From assembly GCF_019091085.1 (NCBI RefSeq), contig NZ_JAGXJY010000003.1, forward strand, positions 62,001-126,000: a DNA stretch of 64,000 nt. The letters run 5' to 3'. Each line of letters begins with the position of its first letter. Positions within the stretch are counted from its first letter, which is position 1. Origin of the DNA: Mesorhizobium sp. GbtcB19 (GTDB lineage Bacteria > Pseudomonadota > Alphaproteobacteria > Rhizobiales > Rhizobiaceae). Of this stretch, positions 1 through 8,830 are shown in pieces. The notes under the pieces were generated by a model. The model was not told the origin of the DNA and searched no databases. It saw only the letters and a program-made list of their open reading frames with translations. The translations under genes and the position numbers were made by a program.

Positions 1-669
1 CGGATCGGCGCCCGCACCACCTGGACCGACGTCGTTCGTCACCCCCTGCCGGCCGCGTTCGACGCGCTCAAGGCAGCCGCGCGCGAGGTTGGCTCGGTCC
101 AGATCCAGAATGTCGCTTCGGTTGCCGGCAATCTCTGCAACGCCTCGCCCGCCGCCGATGGCGTGCCGGCGCTGCTGACGCTCGACGCCGATGTCGAATT
201 GCGGTCAGCCAAGGCCGTACGTCATCTGCCGCTCGGCGACTTCATCCTCGGCAACCGCCGCACGGCGCTGCAGCCGGGCGAGATGGTCACCGCCATCCGT
301 GTCCCGAGGCGTTCCGCCACAGGCGCCTCGGCCTTCGTCAAGCTCGGCGCGCGGCGCTACCTCGTCATCTCGATCGCGATGGCGGCGGCGCGGCTGGTGG
401 TCGAGGATGGCGTGATCGCCGATGCGGCGATCGCCGTCGGCTCCTGCTCGGCGGTCGCCCGCCGTCTTGCCGGCGTCGAGGCGGCTCTGCGAGACCAACC
501 GGTCGCGGCGGCGCTTGCCGATGCTGTGCTGGCCGCGCCGATCGATGAATTGTCGCCGATCGCCGATGTGCGTGGCAGCGCCGAATACCGGCAGGACGCG
601 GCAAGAGAGATCGTTGTCCGCGCGGTGCGCGCCGCGGCAGGGCTCGGCGAGGGTAAGGTGGCGGCATGA
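1..669 (+). CDS. Molybdenum hydroxylase FAD-binding (medium) subunit, 5' truncated
   Basis: This is the FAD subunit of a xanthine dehydrogenase/CO dehydrogenase-type molybdenum hydroxylase, which carries electrons from the Fe-S subunit to its acceptor. The reading frame is open from base 1, so about 65 N-terminal residues of a usual 285-290 lie outside the window. The first visible part contains [13 protein letters not shown] (local codons 41-53), the second FAD-contact motif of CoxM-type subunits, followed by the usual C-terminal domain. Its stop codon overlaps the start of the next gene (ATGA), so the two subunits are translationally coupled. The substrate cannot be read from this subunit. 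Confidence 0.9.
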   Translation, partial: RIGARTTWTDVVRHPLPAAFDALKAAAREVGSVQIQNVASVAGNLCNASPAADGVPALLTLDADVELRSAKAVRHLPLGDFILGNRRTALQPGEMVTAIRVPRRSATGASAFVKLGARRYLVISIAMAAARLVVEDGVIADAAIAVGSCSAVARRLAGVEAALRDQPVAAALADAVLAAPIDELSPIADVRGSAEYRQDAAREIVVRAVRAAAGLGEGKVAA

Positions 670-3419
670 GCATGGAACGCTCCGAGATCGCTTTCGAGAT
701 CAACGGCGCCACCGTCAGCGTTTCCGTGCCGCCGGTTCGGCGTCTCTCGCAGGTGTTGCGCGACGAATTGCGGTTGACCGGCACCAAGGTCGGCTGCGAC
801 GCCGGCGATTGCGGTGCCTGCACCGTGCTGGTCGACGGCAATCCGGTCTGCGCCTGCCTGGTGCCGGCGGCTTCCGTGACGGGTGCATCCGTCACGACGG
901 TCGAGGGCCTCGGCAACGGCCGGCTTTCGGCCTTGCAGGCTTCGTTCCTCGAACATGGCGCCGCGCAATGCGGCATCTGCACGCCCGGCCTGCTGGTCGC
1001 GGCCACCGCGCTGTTGGAGCGCAACCCGACGCCGAGCGAGACCGAGACGCAAGATGCGCTGGGCGGCGTGCTCTGCCGCTGTACCGGCTACCGAAAAATC
1101 GTCGACGCGGTGATGCAGGCCTCGCGGCACATGAACGGCGTCGACCTTCGCCTGCCGCAAGTCGGCCGCGCCGTCGGCGCATCGCCGATCCGCCTCGATG
1201 GCGTGCCGAAAGTCACCGGCGGCGAGAAGTTCGGCGGCGATTCCTTCCCGGCCGATGCATTGTCGGTGCTGGTGGTCCGCTCGCCGCACTATCACGCCGG
1301 TTTCAGCCTCGGCGATCTCGAGGCCTGGACGGAAGCCCATCCCGGCATCGCCGGTGTTTTCACGGCCGCCGACATTCCGGGAAAGAACTGTTTTGGTGTC
1401 ATCGGTCCCTTTGCCGACCAGCCGGCGCTCGCCGAAGGTTTTGTCCGCCTGCGCGGCGAGGCGGTGGCGCTGGTTGCGGGTGAGCGCGAGGCGATCCTCG
1501 ATCTCGATCTGACGGATTTTCCGATCACCTGGACCGAGCTGCCGCATGTGCTGCAGCCGCGCGAGGCGAAGGCTGAGGGTGCTGCGCTGATCCACAGCCA
1601 CCGCCCGGCGAACCTGCTGACCTCCGGCTATGTCGAGCGTGGCGATCCCGAGGGTGCGCTTGCCGGCGCGGCCGTGACGGCGTCCGGGTCCATCGAAACC
1701 TCCTTTGTCGAGCACGCCTATATCGAGCCGGAAGCCGGCTACGCTTATATGGATGGCGACACGCTCGTCGTCGTCGCCTGCACCCAGGCGCCCTACATGG
1801 ACCGCGACGACACGGCTAAGGTACTCGGCCTTTCCGTCGACAAAGTGCGCATCGTGCCGACCGCCACCGGCGGCGGCTTCGGCTCCAAGCTGGACGTCTC
1901 GCTGCAGCCGCTCATCGGCCTTGTGGCGATGAAGACGGGACGGCCGGCGGCGCTCGCCTACACCCGCAATGAATCGATGATGTCGACCACCAAGCGCCAT
2001 CCGGCCGAGATGAAGGCGACCATCGGCACCGATGCCGAAGGCCGGGTCAGCGGCATGATCTTTGAGGGCGATTTCAACACCGGCGCCTATGCCAGCTGGG
2101 GGCCGACGGTCGCGAACCGCGTGCCGGTGCATGCCTCCGGCCCCTATGCCACGCCGAATTACCGCGCGACCGGTTACGCCATCCACACCAATGGTCCGAT
2201 CGCCGGCGCCTTCCGCGGCTTCGGCGTGCCGCAGGCCACCATCATGCAGGAGACGCTCTATGACGAGCTCGCCGGCAAGCTCGGCATCGACCGGCTCGAT
2301 TTCCGCCTGAAGAACTGCCTGCGCGATGGCTGCGAGACGGTCACCGGCCAGCGCCTGGAATCGGGCGTCGGCATCGGCGAATGCCTGGAGCAGCTTCAGC
2401 CGCACTGGGCGCGCGCGCTGGCCGAAGCAGCGGCATTCAACGCGATCCATGGCGCAAGCAAGCGCGGCGTCGGCGTCGCCTCCTGCTGGTATGGCTGCGG
2501 GAACACCTCGCTGCCCAATCCCTCGACCATCAAGGTCGGCATCTCGGCCTCGGGCGAGGTGATCCTGCATCAGGGCGCCGTCGACATCGGCCAGGGCTCC
2601 AACACCGTCATCTCTCAGATCTGCGCCGACGCGCTCGGCCTGCCGCTGGATAAATTCCGGCTGAAGAGCGCCGACACCGCCATCACACCGGATGCCGGCA
2701 AAACATCCGCCTCGCGCCAGACTTTTGTGACAGGAAAGGCCGCCGAAAAAGCCGGCCGGGCATTGCGCGAAAAGGTCCTGCGCTTCGCCAATGTCTCGGG
2801 CGAAGCGATGATTGCACTCGAAGGATCGAGCCTTTCGATCCGCGAAGGCGACGCCGCGCGCCGCATCGATCTGTCTGAGCTGAAGGCCGATGCCGACGGC
2901 CTGGTCTTCGTCGCCGAGGAAACTTACGACCCGCCGACGCTGCCGCTCGACGCCAAGGGCCAGGGCAAGCCCTACGCCGTCTACGGCTATGGCGCGCAGA
3001 TCGCCGAGCTGGAGGTCGATCTGAAGCTGGGAACCGTCAAGCTGCTCAAGATCATCGCTGCGCATGATGTCGGCAAGGCGATCAACCCGGTGCTGGTCGA
3101 AGGCCAGATCGAGGGTGGCATCGCGCAAGGCATCGGCATGGCGCTGATGGAGGAATATATCCCCGGCCGCACCGAGAACTTGCACGACTATCTCATCCCC
3201 ACCATCGGCGACGTGCCGCCGGTGGAGCACATATTGGTCGAGGTTCCTGACCCCGAGGGGCCATTCGGCGCCAAGGGCCTGGGCGAGCATGTGCTGATCC
3301 CGACCGCGCCGGCGATCCTCAATGCCATCCGCCACGCCACCGGCGTCCTGGTCACCAAGGTGCCGGCGACGCCGAGCCGCATCCTGGCGGCGATCCGCGA
3401 GAAGGAGGCGCGCCGATGA
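666..3419 (+). CDS. Molybdenum hydroxylase, fused 2Fe-2S and molybdopterin subunit
   Basis: A 917-residue fusion of the small Fe-S and large molybdopterin subunits of a xanthine dehydrogenase-family hydroxylase. Residues 1-160 hold both 2Fe-2S clusters: Cys44, 49, 52 and 64 (plant-ferredoxin type), then Cys102, 105, 137 and 139 (QCGIC and CRCTGY). From about residue 170 the Mo-binding domain follows, opening with [14 protein letters not shown] and containing GGGFGSK and FRGFGVPQ motifs of the cofactor pocket. The FAD subunit is a separate upstream gene, so the order is M, then S-L fused. It overlaps both neighbours by ATGA. With a 6-hydroxynicotinate reductase-like gene next, hydroxylation of an N-heterocycle is the likely reaction, but the substrate is inferred from context only. 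Confidence 0.9.
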   Translation: MSMERSEIAFEINGATVSVSVPPVRRLSQVLRDELRLTGTKVGCDAGDCGACTVLVDGNPVCACLVPAASVTGASVTTVEGLGNGRLSALQASFLEHGAAQCGICTPGLLVAATALLERNPTPSETETQDALGGVLCRCTGYRKIVDAVMQASRHMNGVDLRLPQVGRAVGASPIRLDGVPKVTGGEKFGGDSFPADALSVLVVRSPHYHAGFSLGDLEAWTEAHPGIAGVFTAADIPGKNCFGVIGPFADQPALAEGFVRLRGEAVALVAGEREAILDLDLTDFPITWTELPHVLQPREAKAEGAALIHSHRPANLLTSGYVERGDPEGALAGAAVTASGSIETSFVEHAYIEPEAGYAYMDGDTLVVVACTQAPYMDRDDTAKVLGLSVDKVRIVPTATGGGFGSKLDVSLQPLIGLVAMKTGRPAALAYTRNESMMSTTKRHPAEMKATIGTDAEGRVSGMIFEGDFNTGAYASWGPTVANRVPVHASGPYATPNYRATGYAIHTNGPIAGAFRGFGVPQATIMQETLYDELAGKLGIDRLDFRLKNCLRDGCETVTGQRLESGVGIGECLEQLQPHWARALAEAAAFNAIHGASKRGVGVASCWYGCGNTSLPNPSTIKVGISASGEVILHQGAVDIGQGSNTVISQICADALGLPLDKFRLKSADTAITPDAGKTSASRQTFVTGKAAEKAGRALREKVLRFANVSGEAMIALEGSSLSIREGDAARRIDLSELKADADGLVFVAEETYDPPTLPLDAKGQGKPYAVYGYGAQIAELEVDLKLGTVKLLKIIAAHDVGKAINPVLVEGQIEGGIAQGIGMALMEEYIPGRTENLHDYLIPTIGDVPPVEHILVEVPDPEGPFGAKGLGEHVLIPTAPAILNAIRHATGVLVTKVPATPSRILAAIREKEARR

Positions 3420-4957
3420 GCGAGCTTGCCGAACGTTTCGAAACCCATGATCCCGGCGAGAAGCAGGTGGCTGAAAAGATCCGCTGCGATGCCTGTCCGG
3501 TCATGTGCTACATTGCCGATGGCCGTACCGGCGCCTGCGACCGCTACGGCAATGTCGGCGGCCGCATCGTGCGCATGGACCCGCTCACCATCCTCGACCA
3601 TGCGGCCGAGACGGGCGGCGCGGTCGTGCCCTTCGTCGCCGAGGGCGAGGCGTGGGATGGCGAACTGGTCAATACCGGCCGCCGCTTCGTCACCGCGATC
3701 GGCGCCGGCACCACCTATCCGGATTATAAGCCGGCGCCCTTCATCGTCAGCCAGGAGGTCGAAGGCGTCGATCTCGTCACGGTCGTCACCGAGGGCATCT
3801 TCTCCTATTGCGGCGTCAAGGTGAAGATCGACACCGACCGCCACATCGGCGACGAGACAGCGACGGTGCGCTCGCAAGGCGAGGCCATCGGCCATGTCAC
3901 CACGGGCGAATACGGCTCGCAGATGCTGTCGCTCGGCGGCGTCCATCACCTCACCGGCGGCTCCAAGCAGGAAGGCCGCGCCACCTGCGACGCGCTGCTC
4001 AATCTGTGCAACCGCAAGCCGGTCGAGCTCACAATCGACGGCGGCGCGACGATCATCGTCGAGGCCGGCAAGGCGCCGGTCATCGACGGCAAGGTCGAGC
4101 ACCGCATGCGCGTCGGCTGCGGCTCGGCCACCATCGGCATGTTCGCCACGCAATGGCGCGGTCTCGTCGACGAGGTGGTGGTGGTCGACGACCACATCAC
4201 TGGCGTCGTTTCCGAGCATCAGGCAGGCAAGGTGCTGGGCTGGGAGGATACCGGGATAAAGATCATCGGCCGCCGTTCGACGCCCGGCCGTTACTTCAAG
4301 GTCTCGGAGCCCGGCCTCGGCTGGGGCGGAACGACGATCTCCGATCCGCTATCGATCCTCGGCGACTGGAACGCCAAGAAGGGCGCGCGCCCCGGCCTGT
4401 CGCTGCTGATGGTGTCGACCACCGGCGAGCAGTTCGCGTATTACGAGCTCGACGATGAGCTGAAGCCGGTCCAAAAGCCATTTCCCGAGCGGCTGCAAAA
4501 GTCCGTCGGCCTGATCGAGGACAATTGTGAGCCGGCGCTGTGCACGGTTCTCTTCATCGGCGGTGCCGGCGGCTCGCTGCGCGCCGGCGTCACCGAAAAC
4601 CCGGTCAACCTCACCCGCTCGGTTCAGGGCCTGAGAACCTATGTCACCGTCGGCGGCGCGCCGGTCTATGTTTGGCCGGGCGGCGGCATCACGCTGATGG
4701 TCGACGTCACCCGCGTGCCGGAAGGCGCCTTCGGCTATGTGCCGACGCCGGCGCTGGTTGCGCCGATCGAATTCACCATGCGCCGCGACGACTATGTCCG
4801 GCTCGGCGGCTATGAGAACGAGATCCGCAGCGTCGAGGATATCCTCGCCAAGGGTGGCGAGTATCTCAACCCGCGCAGCAACACCGGCGCCCCTCGCAAC
4901 AATCCCTGGCCGCCGCTGGCGCAGCTGCGGCGCGCCGCGGCGAACGGGGCCGGCTGA
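3416..4957 (+). CDS. 6-hydroxynicotinate reductase-like iron-sulfur protein
   Basis: This 513-residue protein resembles proteins annotated as 6-hydroxynicotinate reductase, which reduce the hydroxylated pyridine ring to a tetrahydro-oxo product in anaerobic-style nicotinate breakdown. Near the N-terminus Cys24, Cys27, Cys31 and Cys41 form a CxxC-x3-C-x9-C cluster motif. The rest is a glycine-rich globular region without transmembrane segments. It overlaps the hydroxylase gene by ATGA and shares one base with the next start, so it belongs to the same operon. Azorhizobium is known to degrade nicotinate through such a reduced intermediate, which makes the reading plausible in a rhizobium. The family name rests on memory of annotations, so the true substrate may be another N-heterocycle. 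Confidence 0.7.
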   Translation: MSELAERFETHDPGEKQVAEKIRCDACPVMCYIADGRTGACDRYGNVGGRIVRMDPLTILDHAAETGGAVVPFVAEGEAWDGELVNTGRRFVTAIGAGTTYPDYKPAPFIVSQEVEGVDLVTVVTEGIFSYCGVKVKIDTDRHIGDETATVRSQGEAIGHVTTGEYGSQMLSLGGVHHLTGGSKQEGRATCDALLNLCNRKPVELTIDGGATIIVEAGKAPVIDGKVEHRMRVGCGSATIGMFATQWRGLVDEVVVVDDHITGVVSEHQAGKVLGWEDTGIKIIGRRSTPGRYFKVSEPGLGWGGTTISDPLSILGDWNAKKGARPGLSLLMVSTTGEQFAYYELDDELKPVQKPFPERLQKSVGLIEDNCEPALCTVLFIGGAGGSLRAGVTENPVNLTRSVQGLRTYVTVGGAPVYVWPGGGITLMVDVTRVPEGAFGYVPTPALVAPIEFTMRRDDYVRLGGYENEIRSVEDILAKGGEYLNPRSNTGAPRNNPWPPLAQLRRAAANGAG

Positions 4958-5841
4958 TGAACGGCCCGCAGGCGCATTGGCTTGCCGACGGCAGGCGGCT
5001 CCATCTCAACCATGGGCCGATCGACCTCATCGTCGAGGCCTTTGGCTCTGACGACGAACGTCGCGCCGCCTACGAGCAGGCGATCACGCGCTTCCAGACG
5101 ATCCTGATCGAGCTGGTCGAGGAGCTTCCCGAATTGCGCCTGCCGTCATTCTTCCTGGCGCCGCGCGATTTCGCAGGCCCGACGGCGCGCCGCATGGGGG
5201 CAGCGGTCATGCCGCTGGCGGAATGCTTCATCACGCCGATGGCGGCCGTTGCCGGTTCGGTAGCCGACGAAATTCTTGGCGCGATGCTCTCCGGCCGCCG
5301 GCTCGACCGCGCTTACGTCAACAATGGCGGCGATTGCGCCCTCCATCTCGACAGGGACCAGTCGATGACGGTGGCGATCGCCGGCACCGGCAATGGCATG
5401 GCCGATCGCGTCGGCATCCGCGCCGAGGATGGCGTGCGCGGTGTTGCCACCAGCGGCTGGCGCGGCCGGTCGTTTTCGTTGGGCATCGCCGATGCCGTCA
5501 CCGTTCTAGCGCCGACCGGCGCCGAGGCCGACGCGGCCGCGACGCTGATTGCCAACGCCGTCGACCTGCCCGGTCATCCTGCCATCGCGCGCGTTCCGGC
5601 GCGCGACCTGGCGCCCGATAGCGATCTCGGCGAGCAGATGGTGACGCAAAGCGTCGGCGCGCTTTCATCCGGCGACATTGCTCGGGCGCTGGACAAGGGC
5701 CTTGCGGTCGCCGAAGATTTTCGCCGGCGCGGCCTGATCGCCGCCTCGGCGCTGTTTCTGGCGGGCGAAGCCCGTATCTGTGGTTCCGTGGCGCTCGCCG
5801 CGCCCAACAAGCATCAAGCGAAGGAAACTGCCCATGCCTGA
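4957..5841 (+). CDS. UPF0280 family protein
   Basis: A 294-residue protein of the UPF0280 family, a group with an ApbE-like fold and no established reaction. The start [20 protein letters not shown] and the central stretch around codons 110-130 (YVNNGGDCALHLD) are characteristic of the family; ApbE-like relatives bind flavin or transfer FMN. Its ATG shares one base with the stop of the reductase gene and its end overlaps the next gene by 8 bases, so it is part of one translationally coupled operon. From context I infer a role in maturing or supporting the reductase or the molybdenum hydroxylase, for example in flavin handling, but nothing in the sequence proves this. Confidence 0.8.
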   Translation: MNGPQAHWLADGRRLHLNHGPIDLIVEAFGSDDERRAAYEQAITRFQTILIELVEELPELRLPSFFLAPRDFAGPTARRMGAAVMPLAECFITPMAAVAGSVADEILGAMLSGRRLDRAYVNNGGDCALHLDRDQSMTVAIAGTGNGMADRVGIRAEDGVRGVATSGWRGRSFSLGIADAVTVLAPTGAEADAAATLIANAVDLPGHPAIARVPARDLAPDSDLGEQMVTQSVGALSSGDIARALDKGLAVAEDFRRRGLIAASALFLAGEARICGSVALAAPNKHQAKETAHA

Positions 5842-6418
5842 CTTTCCGATCCGCAAGGTCGCGGTCCTGACCGAGGAGATTTTTCACGACGGCGGACCCG
5901 TGGCGAAAGAACCGCGCCTTCGCGCCGCCGCGCTGGCCGTGGTCAAGAACCCTTTCGCCGGCCGCTATGTCGAGGACCTGCAGGGCGCCATGGAAGATTT
6001 GAAGCCGCTCGGCCTCCTGCTCTCCGATAGGCTGATCGCGGCACTTGGCGGCGACGTGAAGAAGATCGACGGCTACGGCAAGGGCGCCATCGTCGGTTCC
6101 GCGGGTGAGCTTGAACACGGCGCGCTCTGGCATGTGCCGGGCGGCTACGCCATGCGCGAGCGCCTCGGCGACGCCAAGGCCATCGTGCCGTCGGCCAAGA
6201 AGGTCGGCGCTTTCGGCTCGAAGCTCGACGTGCCGCTCGGCCACATCAACGCCGCCTATGTGCGCAGCCATTTCGACGCCATGGAGGTCGGCATCAGCGA
6301 CGGCCCGCGTCCCGACGAAATCCTGTTCTGCCTCGCCATGACCTGCGGCCCGCGCGTCCACAACCGCATGGGCGGCCTGGCGGCCGAAGAGATCAAGGCA
6401 TGGGACGGCCTGAGATGA
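5834..6418 (+). CDS. DUF1185 (amino acid synthesis family) protein
   Basis: A 194-residue protein of the DUF1185 family, labelled amino acid synthesis in domain databases though no reaction is settled. The ATG at 5834 (MPDFPIRKVAV) is preferred because AAGGA sits 8 bases upstream, inside the end of the UPF0280 gene. The longer frame back to 5780 has no such site. The sequence is soluble, with a histidine- and glycine-rich centre (ELEHGALWHVPGGYAMRE). It belongs to the hydroxylase-reductase operon. A hydrolase, lyase or tautomerase step acting on the reduced ring product would fit the order of genes, but this is inference. Confidence 0.8.
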   Translation: MPDFPIRKVAVLTEEIFHDGGPVAKEPRLRAAALAVVKNPFAGRYVEDLQGAMEDLKPLGLLLSDRLIAALGGDVKKIDGYGKGAIVGSAGELEHGALWHVPGGYAMRERLGDAKAIVPSAKKVGAFGSKLDVPLGHINAAYVRSHFDAMEVGISDGPRPDEILFCLAMTCGPRVHNRMGGLAAEEIKAWDGLR

Positions 6419-6876
6419 GCGGCGAGGACAATCTGCTGCGGCTGGTCGAAGCCGAGGACGGCGACGAGAACAACTATCACCTGCAGGACCAGGTCGGCTT
6501 TATCCTGCGCAAGGCGCATCAGCGCCATGTCTCGCTTTTCGCCGCTCACATCGCCGACCTGACGCCGCCGCAATTCGCGGCTTTGGCCAAGCTCTACGAC
6601 ATCGGCGAGACCTCGCAGAACCAGTTGGGAACGCTGATCGCCATGGACGCCGCCACGGTGAAGGGCGTCATCGACCGGCTGAAGGCGCGGGGCCTGGTCG
6701 AGGTCTCCAAGCACGAGGTCGACAAAAGGCGGCTGCTGGTCAATCTGACGCCGGAAGGCCGCGAGGCGATCGAGCGCCTGATCCCGCTCGCCCGCACCAT
6801 CACCGAGGAAACACTGGCGCCGCTGACGGCAAAGGAAGCCGCGACCTTTCTGCGGCTGCTGGCCAAGCTGGCGTGA
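6415..6876 (+). CDS. MarR family transcriptional regulator
   Basis: A 153-residue winged-helix regulator of the MarR family. The recognition helix region (QNQLGTLIAMDAATVKGVIDRL) is followed by the wing with DKRRLLVNLTPEGR, which is diagnostic. The start at 6415 overlaps the previous stop by ATGA; an in-frame ATG at 6400 is the alternative. As the last gene of the hydroxylase operon it probably senses an aromatic or N-heterocyclic substrate and controls this operon, the facing hyuAB genes, or both. A near-perfect palindrome at 10985-10998 before hyuA is a possible binding site. MarR proteins usually repress until a ligand binds. Confidence 0.92.
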   Translation: MSGEDNLLRLVEAEDGDENNYHLQDQVGFILRKAHQRHVSLFAAHIADLTPPQFAALAKLYDIGETSQNQLGTLIAMDAATVKGVIDRLKARGLVEVSKHEVDKRRLLVNLTPEGREAIERLIPLARTITEETLAPLTAKEAATFLRLLAKLA

Positions 6877-6923
6877 AGGGTTGCTTTTGACAGGGTGACA
6901 TCTTTAAGCGCCGGCGGGACAGC

Positions 6924-7083
6924 ACCCCCCTCTGGCCTGCCGGCCATCTCCCCCGCAAGGGGGGAGATTAGATGTCGCCGCCGCTTTCGCCAATCGCCAA
7001 CGAAGGTAGAGATGCACCGGCGCTGGAACTGCCAATCTCCCCCCTTGCGGGGGAGATGCCCGGCAGGGCAGAGGGGGGTGTGA
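6924..7083. repeat. Rhizobial intergenic palindromic element, copy 1
   Basis: A roughly 160-bp element whose ends are inverted repeats built around CCCCCCTCTGGCCTGCCGG and its complement. Inside each end lies a small hairpin (ATCTCCCCC / GGGGGAGAT). The centre is unique sequence including TTTCGCCAATC. It lies between the convergent marR and hyuB genes. Four more copies occur in this window (13228, 28675, 39700, 50864). The flanks between 6877 and 7131 hold nothing else I can identify. Confidence 0.9.
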
Positions 7084-7131
7084 CGGAACTCGGCATGGGC
7101 GCTTGGATTGGTCGCGACCTATCCGCCACGT

Positions 7132-8829
7132 CTATCCATTGACAGGTTCGCCCCCGAACATCTCCCTGGCCTGCTCGGCTGTATAGTAACCCAGCCGGAC
7201 ATCCTCGGCGACCTGCTTCGGGTCGCGTTCGCGCGGATTGCCATAGCCGCCGCCGCCAGGCGTGCCGACGCGCACGCGGTCGCCGGCCTTGAGCGCGATG
7301 TCCTGCTCCTTGGAAAGATGCGGCGGCACATGCGCTTCGCCGCCCCGGAACACAGTCACGCTGTTCGGCGCGCCGTCCTTGCCGCCCAGCGCGCCCTGCG
7401 GGCCGAAGCGGCCGTGATCCATGACGAAGGACGCGCGTGCCTCGCCGCGCAGAATCTCGACCTCATAGGCAAGCCCGAAGCCGCCGCGATGTTTTCCCGC
7501 GCCGCCCGAGCCTTCGCGCAGCGCGTAGTGCCGGTAGAGCACCGGGAAGGCCTGCTCCATGATCTCGACCGGCGGCGATTTCGAAATGCCGATGGTCGAG
7601 CAGCCATTGCTCAATCCGTCATGGCCGGCATTGCCGCCATAGCCGCCGCCGGAAATCTGGTACATGACATAGTCGCGGCCGCGCGCCGGATCGTTGCCGC
7701 CGAGCGCGAAATTGCCGCTGGAGCCTGCGGGCGCCGCCGTCACCTTTTCCGGCAGCGCCTGCACCATCGCCGCGAACACGGCCTCCGCGATGCGCTGCGA
7801 GACCTCCGCCGCGCAGCCTGACACCGGGCGCGGATATTTCGCGTCGAGGAACGTGCCTTCCGGTCGCTTGACGTCTAGCGGTTCGAAGGCGCCGGCGCTG
7901 ATCGGCACTTCCGGAAAAATATGGCGCATCGCGAGATAGACCGACGACAAGGTCGTCGCCAGCACGCTGTTCATCGGCCCCGCGCAGGGTTTCGATGAGC
8001 CGGCAAAGTCGAAGGTCAGCGTGTCGCCCTGTTTCTCGACGGCGAGGTTGATGGTCAGCGGCTCGTTCACCACCCCGTCGGAATCGACGAAGGCCTGCGA
8101 GCGGTAGACACCGTCCGGGATGACGGCGATCGAGGCGCGCATCTGCTCGGCGGCGCGGCGGCGCAGTTCCGCGATCGCCTCGACGACGGTTTCGTCCCCG
8201 TAACGATCGAGGATTTCATTGAGCCTGTCCTGCCCGATCAGCAGCGCAGCCGCCTGCGCGCGGATATCGCCGATGCGCTGGTCGGCAACCCGGATGTTCG
8301 AGCAGATGATGGCGTAGATCTCCGGGTCGAGCACGCCCTTCTTGAACAGTTTGACCGGTGGCAGCCGCAGCCCTTCCTGCTCGACCGCGGTAGCCGAGGC
8401 AGAAAAGCCCCCGGGCACCGAACCGCCGATATCCGGCCAGTGGCCGGTGTTGGAAAGCCAGCAAAAGATTTTCCCATCCCGGTAGACCGGCATGACGAAG
8501 CGCACATCCATCAGATGCGTGCCGCCGAGATAGGGGTCGTTGACGATGTAGATGTCGCCTGGCTCGGGAGCGAGGCAGCGGCCGTCGGCGATCATCTCGA
8601 TGACGGTCTTAGTCGAATACTGCATGACGCCGACGAACACCGGCAGGCCCTGGCTGCCTTGCGCGATCAGCGAGCCGTCGACAGCCGAATAGATACCGTC
8701 CGAGCGGTCGTTGGCCTCGGCGATGACCGGCGAGAAGGCGGCGCGGGAGAAGGTCAGGTCCATCTCGTCGCAGACCTGCTGCAGCGCCGCCTGCAGCACC
8801 GAAAGCGTTATCGTGTCGAGCTTCGCCAT
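7132..8829 (-). CDS. hyuB: Hydantoinase B / oxoprolinase beta-type subunit
   Basis: A 565-residue protein of the hydantoinase B/oxoprolinase family, which works with HyuA to hydrolyse cyclic amides (hydantoins, 5-oxoproline or other lactams) using ATP. The start at 8829 (MAKLDTITLSVLQAAL) follows GAGG by 6 bases and lies two bases beyond the hyuA stop. Family landmarks are the N-terminal VCDEMDLTFSRAAFSPVIAE segment, NDPYLGGTHLMD, and the C-terminal GGGGYGNPRERDP. The extension to 8883 lies within hyuA and is unlikely to be translated. Hydantoin itself is not assured; a lactam from the facing N-heterocycle operon is an alternative substrate. Confidence 0.9.
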   Translation of the reverse strand: MAKLDTITLSVLQAALQQVCDEMDLTFSRAAFSPVIAEANDRSDGIYSAVDGSLIAQGSQGLPVFVGVMQYSTKTVIEMIADGRCLAPEPGDIYIVNDPYLGGTHLMDVRFVMPVYRDGKIFCWLSNTGHWPDIGGSVPGGFSASATAVEQEGLRLPPVKLFKKGVLDPEIYAIICSNIRVADQRIGDIRAQAAALLIGQDRLNEILDRYGDETVVEAIAELRRRAAEQMRASIAVIPDGVYRSQAFVDSDGVVNEPLTINLAVEKQGDTLTFDFAGSSKPCAGPMNSVLATTLSSVYLAMRHIFPEVPISAGAFEPLDVKRPEGTFLDAKYPRPVSGCAAEVSQRIAEAVFAAMVQALPEKVTAAPAGSSGNFALGGNDPARGRDYVMYQISGGGYGGNAGHDGLSNGCSTIGISKSPPVEIMEQAFPVLYRHYALREGSGGAGKHRGGFGLAYEVEILRGEARASFVMDHGRFGPQGALGGKDGAPNSVTVFRGGEAHVPPHLSKEQDIALKAGDRVRVGTPGGGGYGNPRERDPKQVAEDVRLGYYTAEQAREMFGGEPVNG

Positions 8830-8830
8830 C

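Noticed and set aside
357..3335. A 992-codon open frame antisense to the molybdenum hydroxylase genes
   Set aside because: It is a shadow of third-position GC bias. It has no recognisable domains or ribosome site, and the plus-strand frames carry clear Fe-S and Mo motifs.
6895..7083. Short frames inside the palindromic elements, here and at the other copies
   Set aside because: They translate the repeat itself (for example PPLRGRCPAGQRG) in many places and have no starts with ribosome sites.
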